From Gaetbulibacter sp. 4G1 (GTDB taxonomy: Bacteria > Bacteroidota > Bacteroidia > Flavobacteriales > Flavobacteriaceae), in the NCBI RefSeq assembly GCF_002741945.1, contig NZ_MDVN01000022.1, positions 620,001 to 684,000 of the forward strand: a stretch of 64,000 nt of DNA, given 5' to 3'. A model generated the notes under the pieces. The model saw only the letters and a program-made list of their open reading frames with translations, ran no database searches and had not been told where the DNA came from. Positions 13,580 through 20,973 of the stretch are shown one piece after another. The stretch's first letter is position 1; every line of letters starts with the position of its first letter. Made by a program: the position numbers and the translations under genes.

Positions 13580-13730
13580 CATCTCCTCGTTTGAGGGGGT
13601 AAAATATCAAGCTAGTCTTGTTGGGTGTTTCGGTATAGCACTATTGTATAAAACGTTGCAGAAATGCATCATGTTTTTATGTTCAACTAGACTTGAAGGT
13701 TTTGACTGTTAACCAAAAAATGGTCTCGGC
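13580..13730 (+). other. Degenerate tRNA-like stretch with an orphan Asn-type anticodon arm
   Basis: There is no recognisable T-arm of its own. Features: hairpin CTCCTC/GAGGGG near 13583-13598; a long pairing of CTAGTCTTGTTG (13612-13623) with CAACTAGACTTG (13684-13695), 10 of 12 positions; a D-arm-like GTG-TTTCGGTATAG-CAC (13625-13641); and an anticodon-arm-like segment with loop CTGTTAA (GTT) at 13706-13712, stem TTTG/CAAA. Probably one or two decayed or highly derived tRNA-like units. Confidence 0.45.
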
Positions 13731-13803
13731 TCAATAGGTCGTGGGTTCGATTCCCACTTATCCCTTTTTAGGATAATAGTTCAGTAGGCTAGAACAATTG
13801 ATT
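13731..13803 (+). tRNA. Candidate permuted tRNA A (3' half before 5' half)
   Basis: The 3' half comes first: TCAAT (13731-13735), AGGTC, T-arm GTGGG-TTCGATT-CCCAC, then TTATCC (13758-13763). After a 7-nt linker comes the 5' half: GGATAA (13771-13776), TA, D-arm GTTC...GAAC (13779-13795), A, ATTGA (13797-13801). TTATCC pairs with GGATAA and ATTGA pairs with TCAAT. Every spacing (positions 8-9, base 26, 5-nt variable loop) is exactly that of a normal tRNA once the halves are swapped. The break is in the anticodon loop, so the anticodon is unknown. Confidence 0.65.
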
Positions 13804-13810
13804 AAATGTT

Positions 13811-13881
13811 GCAGGTTCGAGTCCTGCCAAGGTTTCATTTCCTTGTAACTCAACTGGTAGAGTACTACACTGTTAATGTAG
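13811..13881 (+). tRNA. Candidate permuted tRNA B, tRNA-Asn(GTT)-like
   Basis: T-arm GCAGG-TTCGAGT-CCTGC is followed by CAAGG (13828-13832), an 8-nt linker and CCTTG (13841-13845). Then come TA, D-arm ACTC-AACTGGTA-GAGT, A, and a complete anticodon arm CTACA-CTGTTAA-TGTAG with anticodon GTT. CAAGG/CCTTG supply five acceptor pairs at the right distance from both T- and D-stems; the outer two pairs would be T-T. The break would lie in the variable region. Confidence 0.58.
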
Positions 13882-14230
13882 AAGAAGGATTTAGGAGATC
13901 CACCAAAGCTTATCATCTTGTAAAACTGATAGCCAGTAGTCTGTCACACTACTCAAATAAAAATGACTAAGATAGTGGATTGTAAATCGGCTTAATAATT
14001 AACAATATTAGTGTGATTAAGCAATCTGAAAAGTACTTTGAAATACTGATTTTTAATAGCTAAACATAACTACTGTTTTGTTTTCAAGACTTAAAATAAC
14101 GTATCATTTATTTTGATGCCAACTTTTATTTCTAAAGAACTTAATACTACTTATAGAGGCTTTTAATATGAGTATTTCCGTACCAGAAAGATGATTTGCA
14201 ATCTGCTGTTTTTAAAAAAACGAGAGTTCC
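13882..14230 (+). other. Decaying tail of the tRNA array, about 350 nt without a gene
   Basis: Two orphan anticodon arms are visible: GTAGT-CTGTCAC-ACTAC (GTC, Asp-like, 13936-13952), preceded by a D-like stem TATC/GATA, and GTGGA-TTGTAAA-TCGGC (GTA, Tyr-like, one mismatch, 13975-13991). No TTCGA T-loop remains. From about 14040 to 14230 I see no gene or clear structure. Confidence 0.45.
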
Positions 14231-14233
14231 GCG

Positions 14234-14330
14234 TTAGGGATAGAAGTGGTTAGCTTTTGGCGAGGCGAGCATCGAGCCAAAACTAGTAACAAATAGCCCG
14301 ACCCCCTTTTTTGGGGTAACGCTCAAAATA
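14234..14330. repeat. Dispersed intergenic repeat, copy near the slipin gene
   Basis: A 46-nt core (14245-14290) is identical to 45822-45867. It contains TTTTGGC...GCCAAAA as an inverted repeat and begins AGTGGTTAGC. Adjacent ACCCC-CTTTTT-GGGGT and GTAACGC resemble, in reverse orientation, the hairpin end of the repeat at 15.55 kb. Confidence 0.8.
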
Positions 14331-14331
14331 T

Positions 14332-14370
14332 ACTTTAAATGGTAACAAACTCGTAGTTACTACTTAAAGT
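14332..14370 (+). promoter_or_regulatory. 15-bp imperfect hairpin upstream of the slipin gene
   Basis: ACTTTAA-ATGGTAAC (14332-14346) pairs with GTTACTAC-TTAAAGT (14356-14370), with one A-C mismatch, one G-U pair and a 9-nt loop. It lies 76 nt before the slipin start and has no T tract. A second small hairpin, GGCAA/TTGCC, follows. The role is unknown: a processing site, or control of slipin translation. Confidence 0.45.
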
Positions 14371-14446
14371 TGGCAACCCTTCCGTTACAGGTTTTGCCGC
14401 GCCTATAGAAGGCAACAATTAATGTTTAATTTAAAAATTAGAAACA

Positions 14447-15544
14447 ATGAAACGAGTAAGAATTAATGCAGGAAAAGTAGGTTTGGTATTCAAAAAAGGA
14501 GATTACGTAAAGGTAATTACTAAAGGAATACATTGGTTAAGTTTTAATAAACGTGTTTTAACCTATGACTTAGCAAATACCTTTGTGGCTCCAGTAGCGT
14601 TAGAAATCTTACTACAAGACAAAACGTTAGAAGCCATGTTAGATATTGTTGAAGTTAAAGACAGTGAACTTGTTTTGGTTTACGAAAAAGGTGTTTTTAA
14701 AACCATACTTACTGCTGGACGTTATGTGTACTGGAAGGGTTTAATTGAGCGTGAGTTTACACGTGCAGATTTAAGTAAAATTTATATTACTGAAAAAATT
14801 GACAAGACATTATTTAGTAAATATGAATTGAGTAAGTACATCAGAGCTTTTGAAGTAGCAACCTATGAAAAAGCTGTCCTTTTAGTAGATGATGTGTACA
14901 CAAAGACGCTTGACGGCGGTACTTACAGATTCTGGAGAAATGACACGACAATTAAAATTGCAAAGGCCGATTTACGTCAGTTGCAATTAGAAATTGCTGG
15001 ACAAGAATTGTTAACTAAAGATAAAGCTGCAATTCGTATCAATTTTTATACACAGTATAAAGTAACCGATATTGAAAAGGCTTTATTAGAAAACAAAGAT
15101 TACGAAAAGCAATTATACATTACTATGCAATTGGTATTGCGTGCTTATGTTGGTGCTTATACTTTAGATGAATTGTTAGAGCGTAAAGAAAATATTGCCG
15201 AGGCAGTATTTGAAGACGTGAAAACAAGCGCAACTAAATTAGGTGTTACCGTTTTAAACTGTGGTATTAGAGATGTGATTTTAACTGGAGAAATGAAAGA
15301 GATTATGAATCAGGTTTTAGTAGCACAAAAAAAAGCACAAGCCAATACTATTACAAGACGAGAAGAAACAGCTTCTACACGTAGCTTGCTAAATACGGCA
15401 AAGTTGATGGAAGAGAATAACATGCTGTACAAGCTAAAAGAAATGGAGTATGTTGAAAAAATCGCTGATAAAATTGGCGAAATCACAATCTCTGGTAATG
15501 GAAGTGTTGTAACACAATTAAAAGAGATTTTCTCTGGAAAATAA
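14447..15544 (+). CDS. SPFH/band-7 (slipin-like) protein, soluble form
   Basis: 365 residues. The C-terminal two-thirds is an SPFH/band-7 domain: LRQLQLEIAGQELLTKDKAAIRINFYTQYKV, LRAYVGAYTLDELLERKENIAE, GVTVLNCGIRDVILTGEMKEIMN, then a helical tail (QVLVAQKKAQANTITRREE). Unlike membrane slipins there is no N-terminal membrane helix. Instead the first 170 residues show three related beta units (GLVFKKGDYVKVITKGIHWL; LVLVYEKGVFKTILTAGRYVYW; AVLLVDDVYTKTLDGGTYRFW). SPFH proteins form rings or cages. Band-7 proteins are, to my knowledge, found in bacterial RNA-repair neighbourhoods. Its place after the tRNA array suggests that it scaffolds or sequesters array RNAs. Confidence 0.85.
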   Translation: MKRVRINAGKVGLVFKKGDYVKVITKGIHWLSFNKRVLTYDLANTFVAPVALEILLQDKTLEAMLDIVEVKDSELVLVYEKGVFKTILTAGRYVYWKGLIEREFTRADLSKIYITEKIDKTLFSKYELSKYIRAFEVATYEKAVLLVDDVYTKTLDGGTYRFWRNDTTIKIAKADLRQLQLEIAGQELLTKDKAAIRINFYTQYKVTDIEKALLENKDYEKQLYITMQLVLRAYVGAYTLDELLERKENIAEAVFEDVKTSATKLGVTVLNCGIRDVILTGEMKEIMNQVLVAQKKAQANTITRREETASTRSLLNTAKLMEENNMLYKLKEMEYVEKIADKIGEITISGNGSVVTQLKEIFSGK

Positions 15545-15548
15545 GTGG

Positions 15549-15765
15549 GTGTTTTGGGCGTAACCCCGCCAAAAAAAGGCGGGGTCGCGCTTTACGCTAT
15601 ATCTTTCTGCGGAGCAGTCCCGAACTTGTTTCGGGATCTCATACTTGAATTGCCAATTAGTTTTTACTTAAAAAATTATCACTCATGGCTCCACACAAAG
15701 GATGCCGCTGCAATCGCTTACGCGGGTGTACTTGCTCGCAGCGTAATTAATGCCAAAGGTTTTTA
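15549..15765. repeat. Dispersed intergenic repeat after the slipin gene
   Basis: Starts GGGTGTTTTGGGCGTAACCC and has a perfect hairpin ACCCCGCC-A7-GGCGGGGT (15563-15585), then TCGCGCTTTACGCTATATCT, and further on AAGGATGCCGCT-GCAATC. The same blocks occur in reverse order and orientation at 21.66-21.82 kb. A 73-codon open frame here is incidental. The hairpin may also stop slipin transcription. Confidence 0.8.
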
Positions 15766-15840
15766 GGTGTCAAAAAATAATAGACCAAGTCAATTGGATG
15801 AAAGGAGAAATCACATAATTTAGTAAGAGATAAAAAAACT

Positions 15841-16284
15841 ATGTTTTCAATAGAATATAAAATTACTGGTGCAGGTTGGGCTACGGTAAAAATCAGTAAT
15901 AACGAAAAAACCGTAACTATGGATGTTTCCTATTTGTACGATTCTTTAAAAGAATTAACACAATCGGCTATAGATATAAAAACAAAACAAATGAGAAAAG
16001 TTCTCTTTATGGAAGAACCTGGAGAGTTTTTACTTCTTCTTAATCGAAGTGATACCAAGATAATTGATTATGAATTGCGGTGGTATGAAGACTGGAATGA
16101 ATGGAATCTAATAGATGAAAATAATTTTAAACTTGTTTTAAAAGGAGAAACAACTATAGCAAAATATATAAATCAAGTTAAAAATGTGCTAAAAGGTATT
16201 TTAAATGAATTAACACCTGAAGAGTACAAAGAAAAATGGATTAATCACGAATTCCCAATAGAAGAGTACAAGCTATTAGGATAA
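15841..16284 (+). CDS. Unknown protein of 147 residues
   Basis: Starts MFSIEYKITGAGWATVKISN and is rich in beta strands followed by a helical acidic end (ILNELTPEEYKEKWINHEF). No signal peptide or membrane segment. I do not recognise the family; the FSIEYKITGAGWATVKI opening and the WYEDWNEWN aromatic block resemble small bacterial proteins of the immunity or YxiJ-like type, but this is only an impression. It follows the slipin gene on the same strand across a repeat and precedes a tiny ORF and a terminator, so it may be the end of the tRNA-array operon. Confidence 0.7.
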   Translation: MFSIEYKITGAGWATVKISNNEKTVTMDVSYLYDSLKELTQSAIDIKTKQMRKVLFMEEPGEFLLLLNRSDTKIIDYELRWYEDWNEWNLIDENNFKLVLKGETTIAKYINQVKNVLKGILNELTPEEYKEKWINHEFPIEEYKLLG

Positions 16285-16292
16285 AAGAAATC

Positions 16293-16382
16293 ATGAAAAC
16301 AACAGGTAAAACCCAAATCGATTTAGGATTTAAACTAGCCAAATGGTTTAAAGACACCATTACGCTTATAAACGAAAAATAG
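16293..16382 (+). CDS. Possible 29-residue ORF at the end of the operon
   Basis: ATG 16293 to TAG 16380-16382 encodes a short, amphipathic, basic peptide (MKTTGKTQIDLGFKLAKWFK and so on). It lies 8 nt after the 147-residue gene and just before a terminator. It may be a real microprotein or the end of a decayed gene. Confidence 0.35.
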   Translation: MKTTGKTQIDLGFKLAKWFKDTITLINEK

Positions 16383-16397
16383 ACGTTAGATTATAGA

Positions 16398-16431
16398 AAG
16401 TAGGTAAGTAAAATACTTCCCTACTTTTTTT
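16398..16431 (+). terminator. Intrinsic terminator closing the slipin/unknown-protein unit
   Basis: AAGTAGG and CCTACTT flank a 17-nt loop, followed by a run of T's. Confidence 0.65.
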
Positions 16432-16462
16432 GTTAAAAAATAAATTTTGTGTTGATGGAAAA

Positions 16463-17284
16463 TTAGTCTTTCACAATAAAGGTCTCCCAACCATCATATT
16501 TACCATTGTACTTTTTAGAAATTTCTCTTAAAAAAGAGGTTATGGGATAAATAGAATCAATGTCAACTTTATCTTCCCTATAAAACTGCAAACCATATGG
16601 CAAATCATAGTCTTCATTTTCGTTAGATATTTCTATTTTGAAATTATTCTCTAATATTTCCTTTTTAAACTTCTCAATATCACTCTTACTTTTAAAATAC
16701 GACCAATGATCTACGCGTCTAGATTTTGTTAAATTGTCTCCTCCTCTTTGAATTGCCTCAACAATGCTTTGGTCTGACATATAATTTCTCGTCGCTTCAT
16801 TTGGATATAAAAACTCAGTATAGTATTCCCATTTTTTATCTTCCTTGATATTTAAATAATATTTTTTTGAAGGATAATTTATTTTATAAAACGTTTCAAT
16901 CTTTTCTTTAATTCCGTCATCAGACTTAAGATAAAAATATTCTAAGCGCTCAAAGTCATACATAAAAGATCCCACAAGAACACTTTCCCCACCCTTCTTC
17001 AACAAAACTTCTAATTCATCACCAATTTTATGCAAAAGTTTAAAAGTTGAATCTTCACTTGGAAAACCATCATCTCTTTCGCTTTCATAAGTAATTCCAG
17101 TTACCAAAACAAAGTTATAATCAGCTAAGGGAGCAAGATCAATTAAATCCATCCGAACAGTAGTTGATCCTGGTTTATTATCATCATATGCAGCCATATA
17201 TACCTGCCAATTCTCTTCGCTTTTTTGAGCATATAATGAAGAAAAAATTATAGAAAAGAATAATAAAAATATTTGATTTTTCAT
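16463..17284 (-). CDS. Exported protein with DUF695-like and RraB-like parts
   Basis: I start at ATG 17284, which puts a clean signal peptide (MKNQIFLLFFSIIFSSLYAQ) at the N-terminus; the open frame extends 22 codons further without one. After the signal come a DUF695-type domain (ENWQVYMAAYDDNKPGSTTV) and, near the C-terminus, a region like the RraB/DUF1260 fold (SKSDIEKFKKEILENNFKIE, then YGLQFYREDKVD). DUF695-RraB fusions are known, mostly cytosolic, so a signal peptide is notable. Function unknown. Confidence 0.72.
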   Translation of the reverse strand: MKNQIFLLFFSIIFSSLYAQKSEENWQVYMAAYDDNKPGSTTVRMDLIDLAPLADYNFVLVTGITYESERDDGFPSEDSTFKLLHKIGDELEVLLKKGGESVLVGSFMYDFERLEYFYLKSDDGIKEKIETFYKINYPSKKYYLNIKEDKKWEYYTEFLYPNEATRNYMSDQSIVEAIQRGGDNLTKSRRVDHWSYFKSKSDIEKFKKEILENNFKIEISNENEDYDLPYGLQFYREDKVDIDSIYPITSFLREISKKYNGKYDGWETFIVKD

Positions 17285-17389
17285 GTAATTGAAATTATGA
17301 TTTATTAAGATAACTAACAAATTACAGAGTCTTATTTTTATTGTAGTCATAAATAAGATGGATCAAGTATTCAGAAAACCACAATTTCC

Positions 17390-17397
17390 TACCTTTG
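17390..17397 (+). promoter_or_regulatory. -7 element giving a nearly leaderless message
   Basis: TACCTTTG is a perfect TAnnTTTG; the start codon at 17405 is only 8 nt away, so the 5' untranslated region would be almost absent. Confidence 0.6.
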
Positions 17398-17404
17398 ACA
17401 CTCT

Positions 17405-18352
17405 ATGAACAACCATTTCAAATCCATCATTTTACAAAGCACAGGAGCATCTTCTTTAGTTGAAAAAGAAATCATTCAGGAATTATGGAGTGGTTATGGT
17501 AAAATTATCCGTGTTGCATTAGAAAACGCCTCATTAGAAAGCGTAGTTGTAAAACATGTACAATTACCTAGAAAGAATCATCATCCAAAAGGATGGAATA
17601 CCGATATAGGCCATCAAAGAAAATTAAAATCTTATGAGGTTGAAACCACTTGGTACAACATCTATAGCAAACATAGTATGGCGCGTTTACCAAAATGTTT
17701 TGCTATTGAAAGAAAGGATGATGAAGTTCTTATAGTACTTGAAGATTTGGACAAAGCAGGTTTCCCATTACGAAAACAAAGTGTAGAATGGAAAGATATA
17801 GATAGATGCTTAGAGTGGCTGGCACAATTTCATGCAAGTTTTTTAGGAAAAGTTCCTGACGGACTTTGGGACGTTGGCACCTATTGGCATTTAGAAACCA
17901 GACCTCAAGAACTGGAAGTTTTAGAAGACAACCCATTAAAAAGCGCCGCAGCCGCAATTGACAAAAAACTAAATAACTGTAGCTTTAAAACATTTGTGCA
18001 TGGCGATGCAAAATTGGCAAACTTTTGTTTTTCGGAAAACGAACAAGTTGCTGGTGTAGATTTTCAATATGTAGGTGGTGGATGTGGCATGAAAGATGTC
18101 ACCTATTTTATTGGAAGTTGCCTTAATGAAAGTGATTGTGAACGTTTAGAATCGAAAATATTAGACACCTACTTTACACATTTACATAAAGCACTTGGCA
18201 AAATAAATGAAGCGCTTGAAAACGAATGGCGATCGTTATACCGTGTGGCTTGGGCAGATTTTCATCGGTTTTTAAAAGGTTGGAGTCCTGGCCATTGGAA
18301 AATCAACAGTTATAGCGAACGTATCACTGCTGAAGTCATTAAAAACCTATAG
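17405..18352 (+). CDS. Aminoglycoside/choline kinase-like phosphotransferase
   Basis: 315 residues with the protein-kinase-like fold of small-molecule kinases. An ATP-site Lys lies in [12 protein letters not shown] (about residue 50), the catalytic loop is [14 protein letters not shown] (HGDxxxxN, about 200) and the metal-binding Asp is in [19 protein letters not shown]. The GGG-CGMKD stretch is typical of the choline-kinase/ecdysteroid-kinase-like group. The substrate is unknown. The phosphatase gene that follows starts 2 nt after its stop, so the pair probably acts on one metabolite. Confidence 0.82.
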   Translation: MNNHFKSIILQSTGASSLVEKEIIQELWSGYGKIIRVALENASLESVVVKHVQLPRKNHHPKGWNTDIGHQRKLKSYEVETTWYNIYSKHSMARLPKCFAIERKDDEVLIVLEDLDKAGFPLRKQSVEWKDIDRCLEWLAQFHASFLGKVPDGLWDVGTYWHLETRPQELEVLEDNPLKSAAAAIDKKLNNCSFKTFVHGDAKLANFCFSENEQVAGVDFQYVGGGCGMKDVTYFIGSCLNESDCERLESKILDTYFTHLHKALGKINEALENEWRSLYRVAWADFHRFLKGWSPGHWKINSYSERITAEVIKNL

Positions 18353-18354
18353 TA

Positions 18355-19185
18355 ATGGACCTACAACATTTAGCAAATATTGCTATTGAAGCTGCACTTT
18401 CAGCTGGAAAAATCATTCAGAAACATATGAATGATAACATTGTTGTGGAACAAAAAGAAGGAGGATACAACTATGCCTCTCAAGTAATAACGAAAGTAGA
18501 TCGTGAATGCGAAAATAGTATCATTTCACATTTAATGCCAACTTGCAAAGCATTTGATATTGGTTTGTTATCTGAAGAAACCAAAGATGATGGCACCCGA
18601 TTTGAAAAAGATGTCTTTTGGTGTATCGATCCTATGGACGGCACATTAGCATTTATCAATAAACACCCTGGGTTTTCTGTTGCTATTGCTTTAATTGCCA
18701 GAGATGGCACTCCTATAATTGGCGTTGTATTTGATCCTAGCACCGAAACACTATACCATGCTATAAAAGGCAACGGAGCATATAAAAACAGAAGTACTTG
18801 GAACATTAAAAATACTAATGACTACTTAACCTACGCTACAGATAAAACATTAAGTGATACACCAAAGTCAAATGAAATACGAGTAATACTAAATAATCAT
18901 AAAGCTAATTTAGGGTTAAAAGGCATTAAAGAAATGTCAGGATCAGGCGCAGTAATGTGTGCCATTTTAGTTTTAGAAAACGGTCCTGCATGTTTTTTAA
19001 AACTTCCTAAAAAAGACCTTGGTGGAGGTAGTATTTGGGATTATGCTGCAACTACTTGTATCTACCATGAACTTGATTTACCTGCAACAGATTTTAATGG
19101 TGAAATACTAGACTTAAACAAAAAGGATGGTACGTTTATGAATCATCAAGGGGTTTATTATTCTAACTTTAAAAAACGAAATTGA
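18355..19185 (+). CDS. Inositol monophosphatase family phosphatase
   Basis: 276 residues of the lithium-sensitive Mg-dependent phosphatase fold. Metal ligands: LLSEETKDD (Glu), CIDPMDGTLAF (DPxDGT) and, near the C-terminus, GGGSIWDYAATTCI (WD). Members dephosphorylate inositol phosphates, 3'-phosphoadenosine 5'-phosphate or sugar phosphates; which one cannot be told. It is coupled to the upstream kinase. Confidence 0.87.
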   Translation: MDLQHLANIAIEAALSAGKIIQKHMNDNIVVEQKEGGYNYASQVITKVDRECENSIISHLMPTCKAFDIGLLSEETKDDGTRFEKDVFWCIDPMDGTLAFINKHPGFSVAIALIARDGTPIIGVVFDPSTETLYHAIKGNGAYKNRSTWNIKNTNDYLTYATDKTLSDTPKSNEIRVILNNHKANLGLKGIKEMSGSGAVMCAILVLENGPACFLKLPKKDLGGGSIWDYAATTCIYHELDLPATDFNGEILDLNKKDGTFMNHQGVYYSNFKKRN

Positions 19186-19227
19186 TTATCAATATTCAAT
19201 TTCTTGAAAAGAAATAATGATGCTTAA

Positions 19228-19797
19228 TTACATCGTTTTTTTGATTCTTTTTCTCAGCTCCGGCAAAACCTCAACCTCAAACCAAGGGTTTTTAGTTAAC
19301 CAAAATCGATTTCGTGGCGATGGATGTGGTAAAGGCAAATATTTTGGCAAATACTGATTGTAATTCTTTACCGTTTCTGTTAATGTTTTTTTTGATTCTT
19401 TTTGTAAATAATATTTCTGAGCATACATGCCAATTAAAATAACCAGCTCTACATTTTTAAATTCATCAAATAATGGTTTATGCCACTCTGGTGCACATTC
19501 TGGACGTGGAGGTAAATCGCCTGTTTTTCCTTTTCCGGGGTAGCAAAATCCCATAGGAATAAGTGCTATTTTAGTTTCATCATAAAACACCTCATCTGTA
19601 ACACCTAACCATTTCCGCAACTGCTTTCCACTTGGATCGTCCCAAGGAACTCCTGTTTTATGTACTTTAGTCCCTGGTGCTTGACCAATAATTACAATTT
19701 TAGAATCTGGATGTGCCGATACTATGGGTCGTGGCCCTAATGCTAAATGCTCTTGACAAATAGTACATTGTTTTATTTTGCGTAATAAGGCATCCAT
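19228..19797 (-). CDS. Uracil-DNA glycosylase family protein
   Basis: 189 residues with the UDG-superfamily motifs KIVIIGQAPGTKVHKTGVPW (motif 1, GQAPG) and LPHPSPRNRF (motif 2, HPSPRN). There is no obvious four-cysteine iron-sulfur cluster, although CTICQEHLAL occurs at the N-terminus. It removes uracil or related bases from DNA in base-excision repair. Motif 1 has no Asp in the family-1 position, so it is not classical Ung. It begins 4 nt after the alkaline phosphatase gene. Confidence 0.83.
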   Translation of the reverse strand: MDALLRKIKQCTICQEHLALGPRPIVSAHPDSKIVIIGQAPGTKVHKTGVPWDDPSGKQLRKWLGVTDEVFYDETKIALIPMGFCYPGKGKTGDLPPRPECAPEWHKPLFDEFKNVELVILIGMYAQKYYLQKESKKTLTETVKNYNQYLPKYLPLPHPSPRNRFWLTKNPWFEVEVLPELRKRIKKTM

Positions 19798-19801
19798 TTA
19801 A

Positions 19802-20920
19802 TTACAAATCATCTGTTTTCTTACTTCCCCAGTTAGTTAATTGAATAATTTTATTGTAAATAAGATTGTTTTCATAAATCCCTTGAAAATTTTCAGAACC
19901 TGGTCCGTATGCAAATACTGGAATTAAAGTTGCCGAATGCCCTCCAGTAGAAAAACTACCTTTAATTTTATTATAATTTCCATTCTCTGAAGCAAGCGTA
20001 TAGCCTCCAGTTTCATGATCTGCAGTAACAACAACCAGTGTGTTTCCATCTTTCTCAGCAAAATCTAGAGCTTCTCCAATAGCTTTGCTAAAATCTTTTA
20101 CTTCTTCAACAATATAGTCAGAATCATTTTCATGTCCTCCCCAATCTATTTGAGAGCCTTCAACCATTAGGAAAAACCCATGTTCGTTTTTAGATAAATA
20201 TTCCACCCCCAAACGCGTTGCATCACTTAAAAAGTCACCACGTCCCTCACTCATTCTAGGCATTTGTATTGGTGCTAACAAATACCCATATTTTTTATTT
20301 AAATCAAAATTTTGAGGCTTCTTCAAAGAAATCGTGTCAACAATAAAATCGTTTTTAGAAAAAACGACTCCTAAATCAACACTATCTTTTCGTTTAAAAA
20401 AGAAATCGTTTCCTGCTCCCGCAAAGAAATCTATTGTAGACTCTGGTAACTGAGCAGCAATTTCCTCTTGCATATTTCTACTTTTAACATGGGAGAAAAA
20501 AGAAGCTGGTGTGGCATGCGTTATTGACGAAGTACTTATTACCCCTGTAGCTAACTGTGATTCTGAAGCCTTATCTGTTATTAATGGTACAGATAAAGTG
20601 TCTTGATCTACACCTATCGCTCCATTATAAGTTTTTATACCTGCAGAAAAAGCTGTAGCTCCAGCTGCAGAATCGGTAATCAAATCACTTTGGGAAGATG
20701 TTTTTATAAAACCTATCTGCTTGAATCTCTCAAAACTTGAGTTTTCATTCCCAAAATAAAAGCTGCTAGAAACTTGGGATACTCCCATACCATCTCCTAT
20801 TAAAAGTATGACATTTTTAGGTGCTTTTTGTACTTCTTTCTTTTCTGCTTCAATAGGTTTACAACCTGATATTAACATAAAAGCACTTAATAAGGTAAAT
20901 GATATTTTAAAATATTTCAT
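19802..20920 (-). CDS. Alkaline phosphatase, lipoprotein
   Basis: 372 residues. The N-terminus has a lipoprotein signal (LLSAFMLISGC, cleavage before Cys20), so it is anchored outside the cytoplasm. Catalytic and metal motifs: VILLIGDGMGVSQ (Asp), ITDSAAGATAFSAG (nucleophilic Ser in DSAAxA), MVEGSQIDWGGHEND, and VVTADHETGGY. Hydrolyses phosphate monoesters. Co-directional with the UDG gene. Confidence 0.92.
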   Translation of the reverse strand: MKYFKISFTLLSAFMLISGCKPIEAEKKEVQKAPKNVILLIGDGMGVSQVSSSFYFGNENSSFERFKQIGFIKTSSQSDLITDSAAGATAFSAGIKTYNGAIGVDQDTLSVPLITDKASESQLATGVISTSSITHATPASFFSHVKSRNMQEEIAAQLPESTIDFFAGAGNDFFFKRKDSVDLGVVFSKNDFIVDTISLKKPQNFDLNKKYGYLLAPIQMPRMSEGRGDFLSDATRLGVEYLSKNEHGFFLMVEGSQIDWGGHENDSDYIVEEVKDFSKAIGEALDFAEKDGNTLVVVTADHETGGYTLASENGNYNKIKGSFSTGGHSATLIPVFAYGPGSENFQGIYENNLIYNKIIQLTNWGSKKTDDL

Positions 20921-20973
20921 GAACTACTTTGTTTTTGATTGGTTTAATATTCTTTCTAACTATCTTTTAGTGT

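Noticed and set aside
13596-13765. A single 170-nt tRNA using GGGGTAA (13596-13602) as the 5' acceptor for TTATCCC
   Set aside because: This pairing (7 bp with one G-U) is possible, but no D-arm follows it at the right spacing. GGATAA at 13771 is followed by a perfect D-arm and anticodon-stem half, so the permuted reading explains more.
12276-14230. Prophage or integrative element as the source of the tRNA array
   Set aside because: No integrase, phage structural gene, transfer gene or direct-repeat attachment sites were seen in the flanks within the window. An ancient origin from such an element cannot be excluded.
15545-15766. 73-codon open frame directly after the slipin gene
   Set aside because: It lies wholly inside the dispersed repeat and its hairpin; codon use and composition are those of the repeat.
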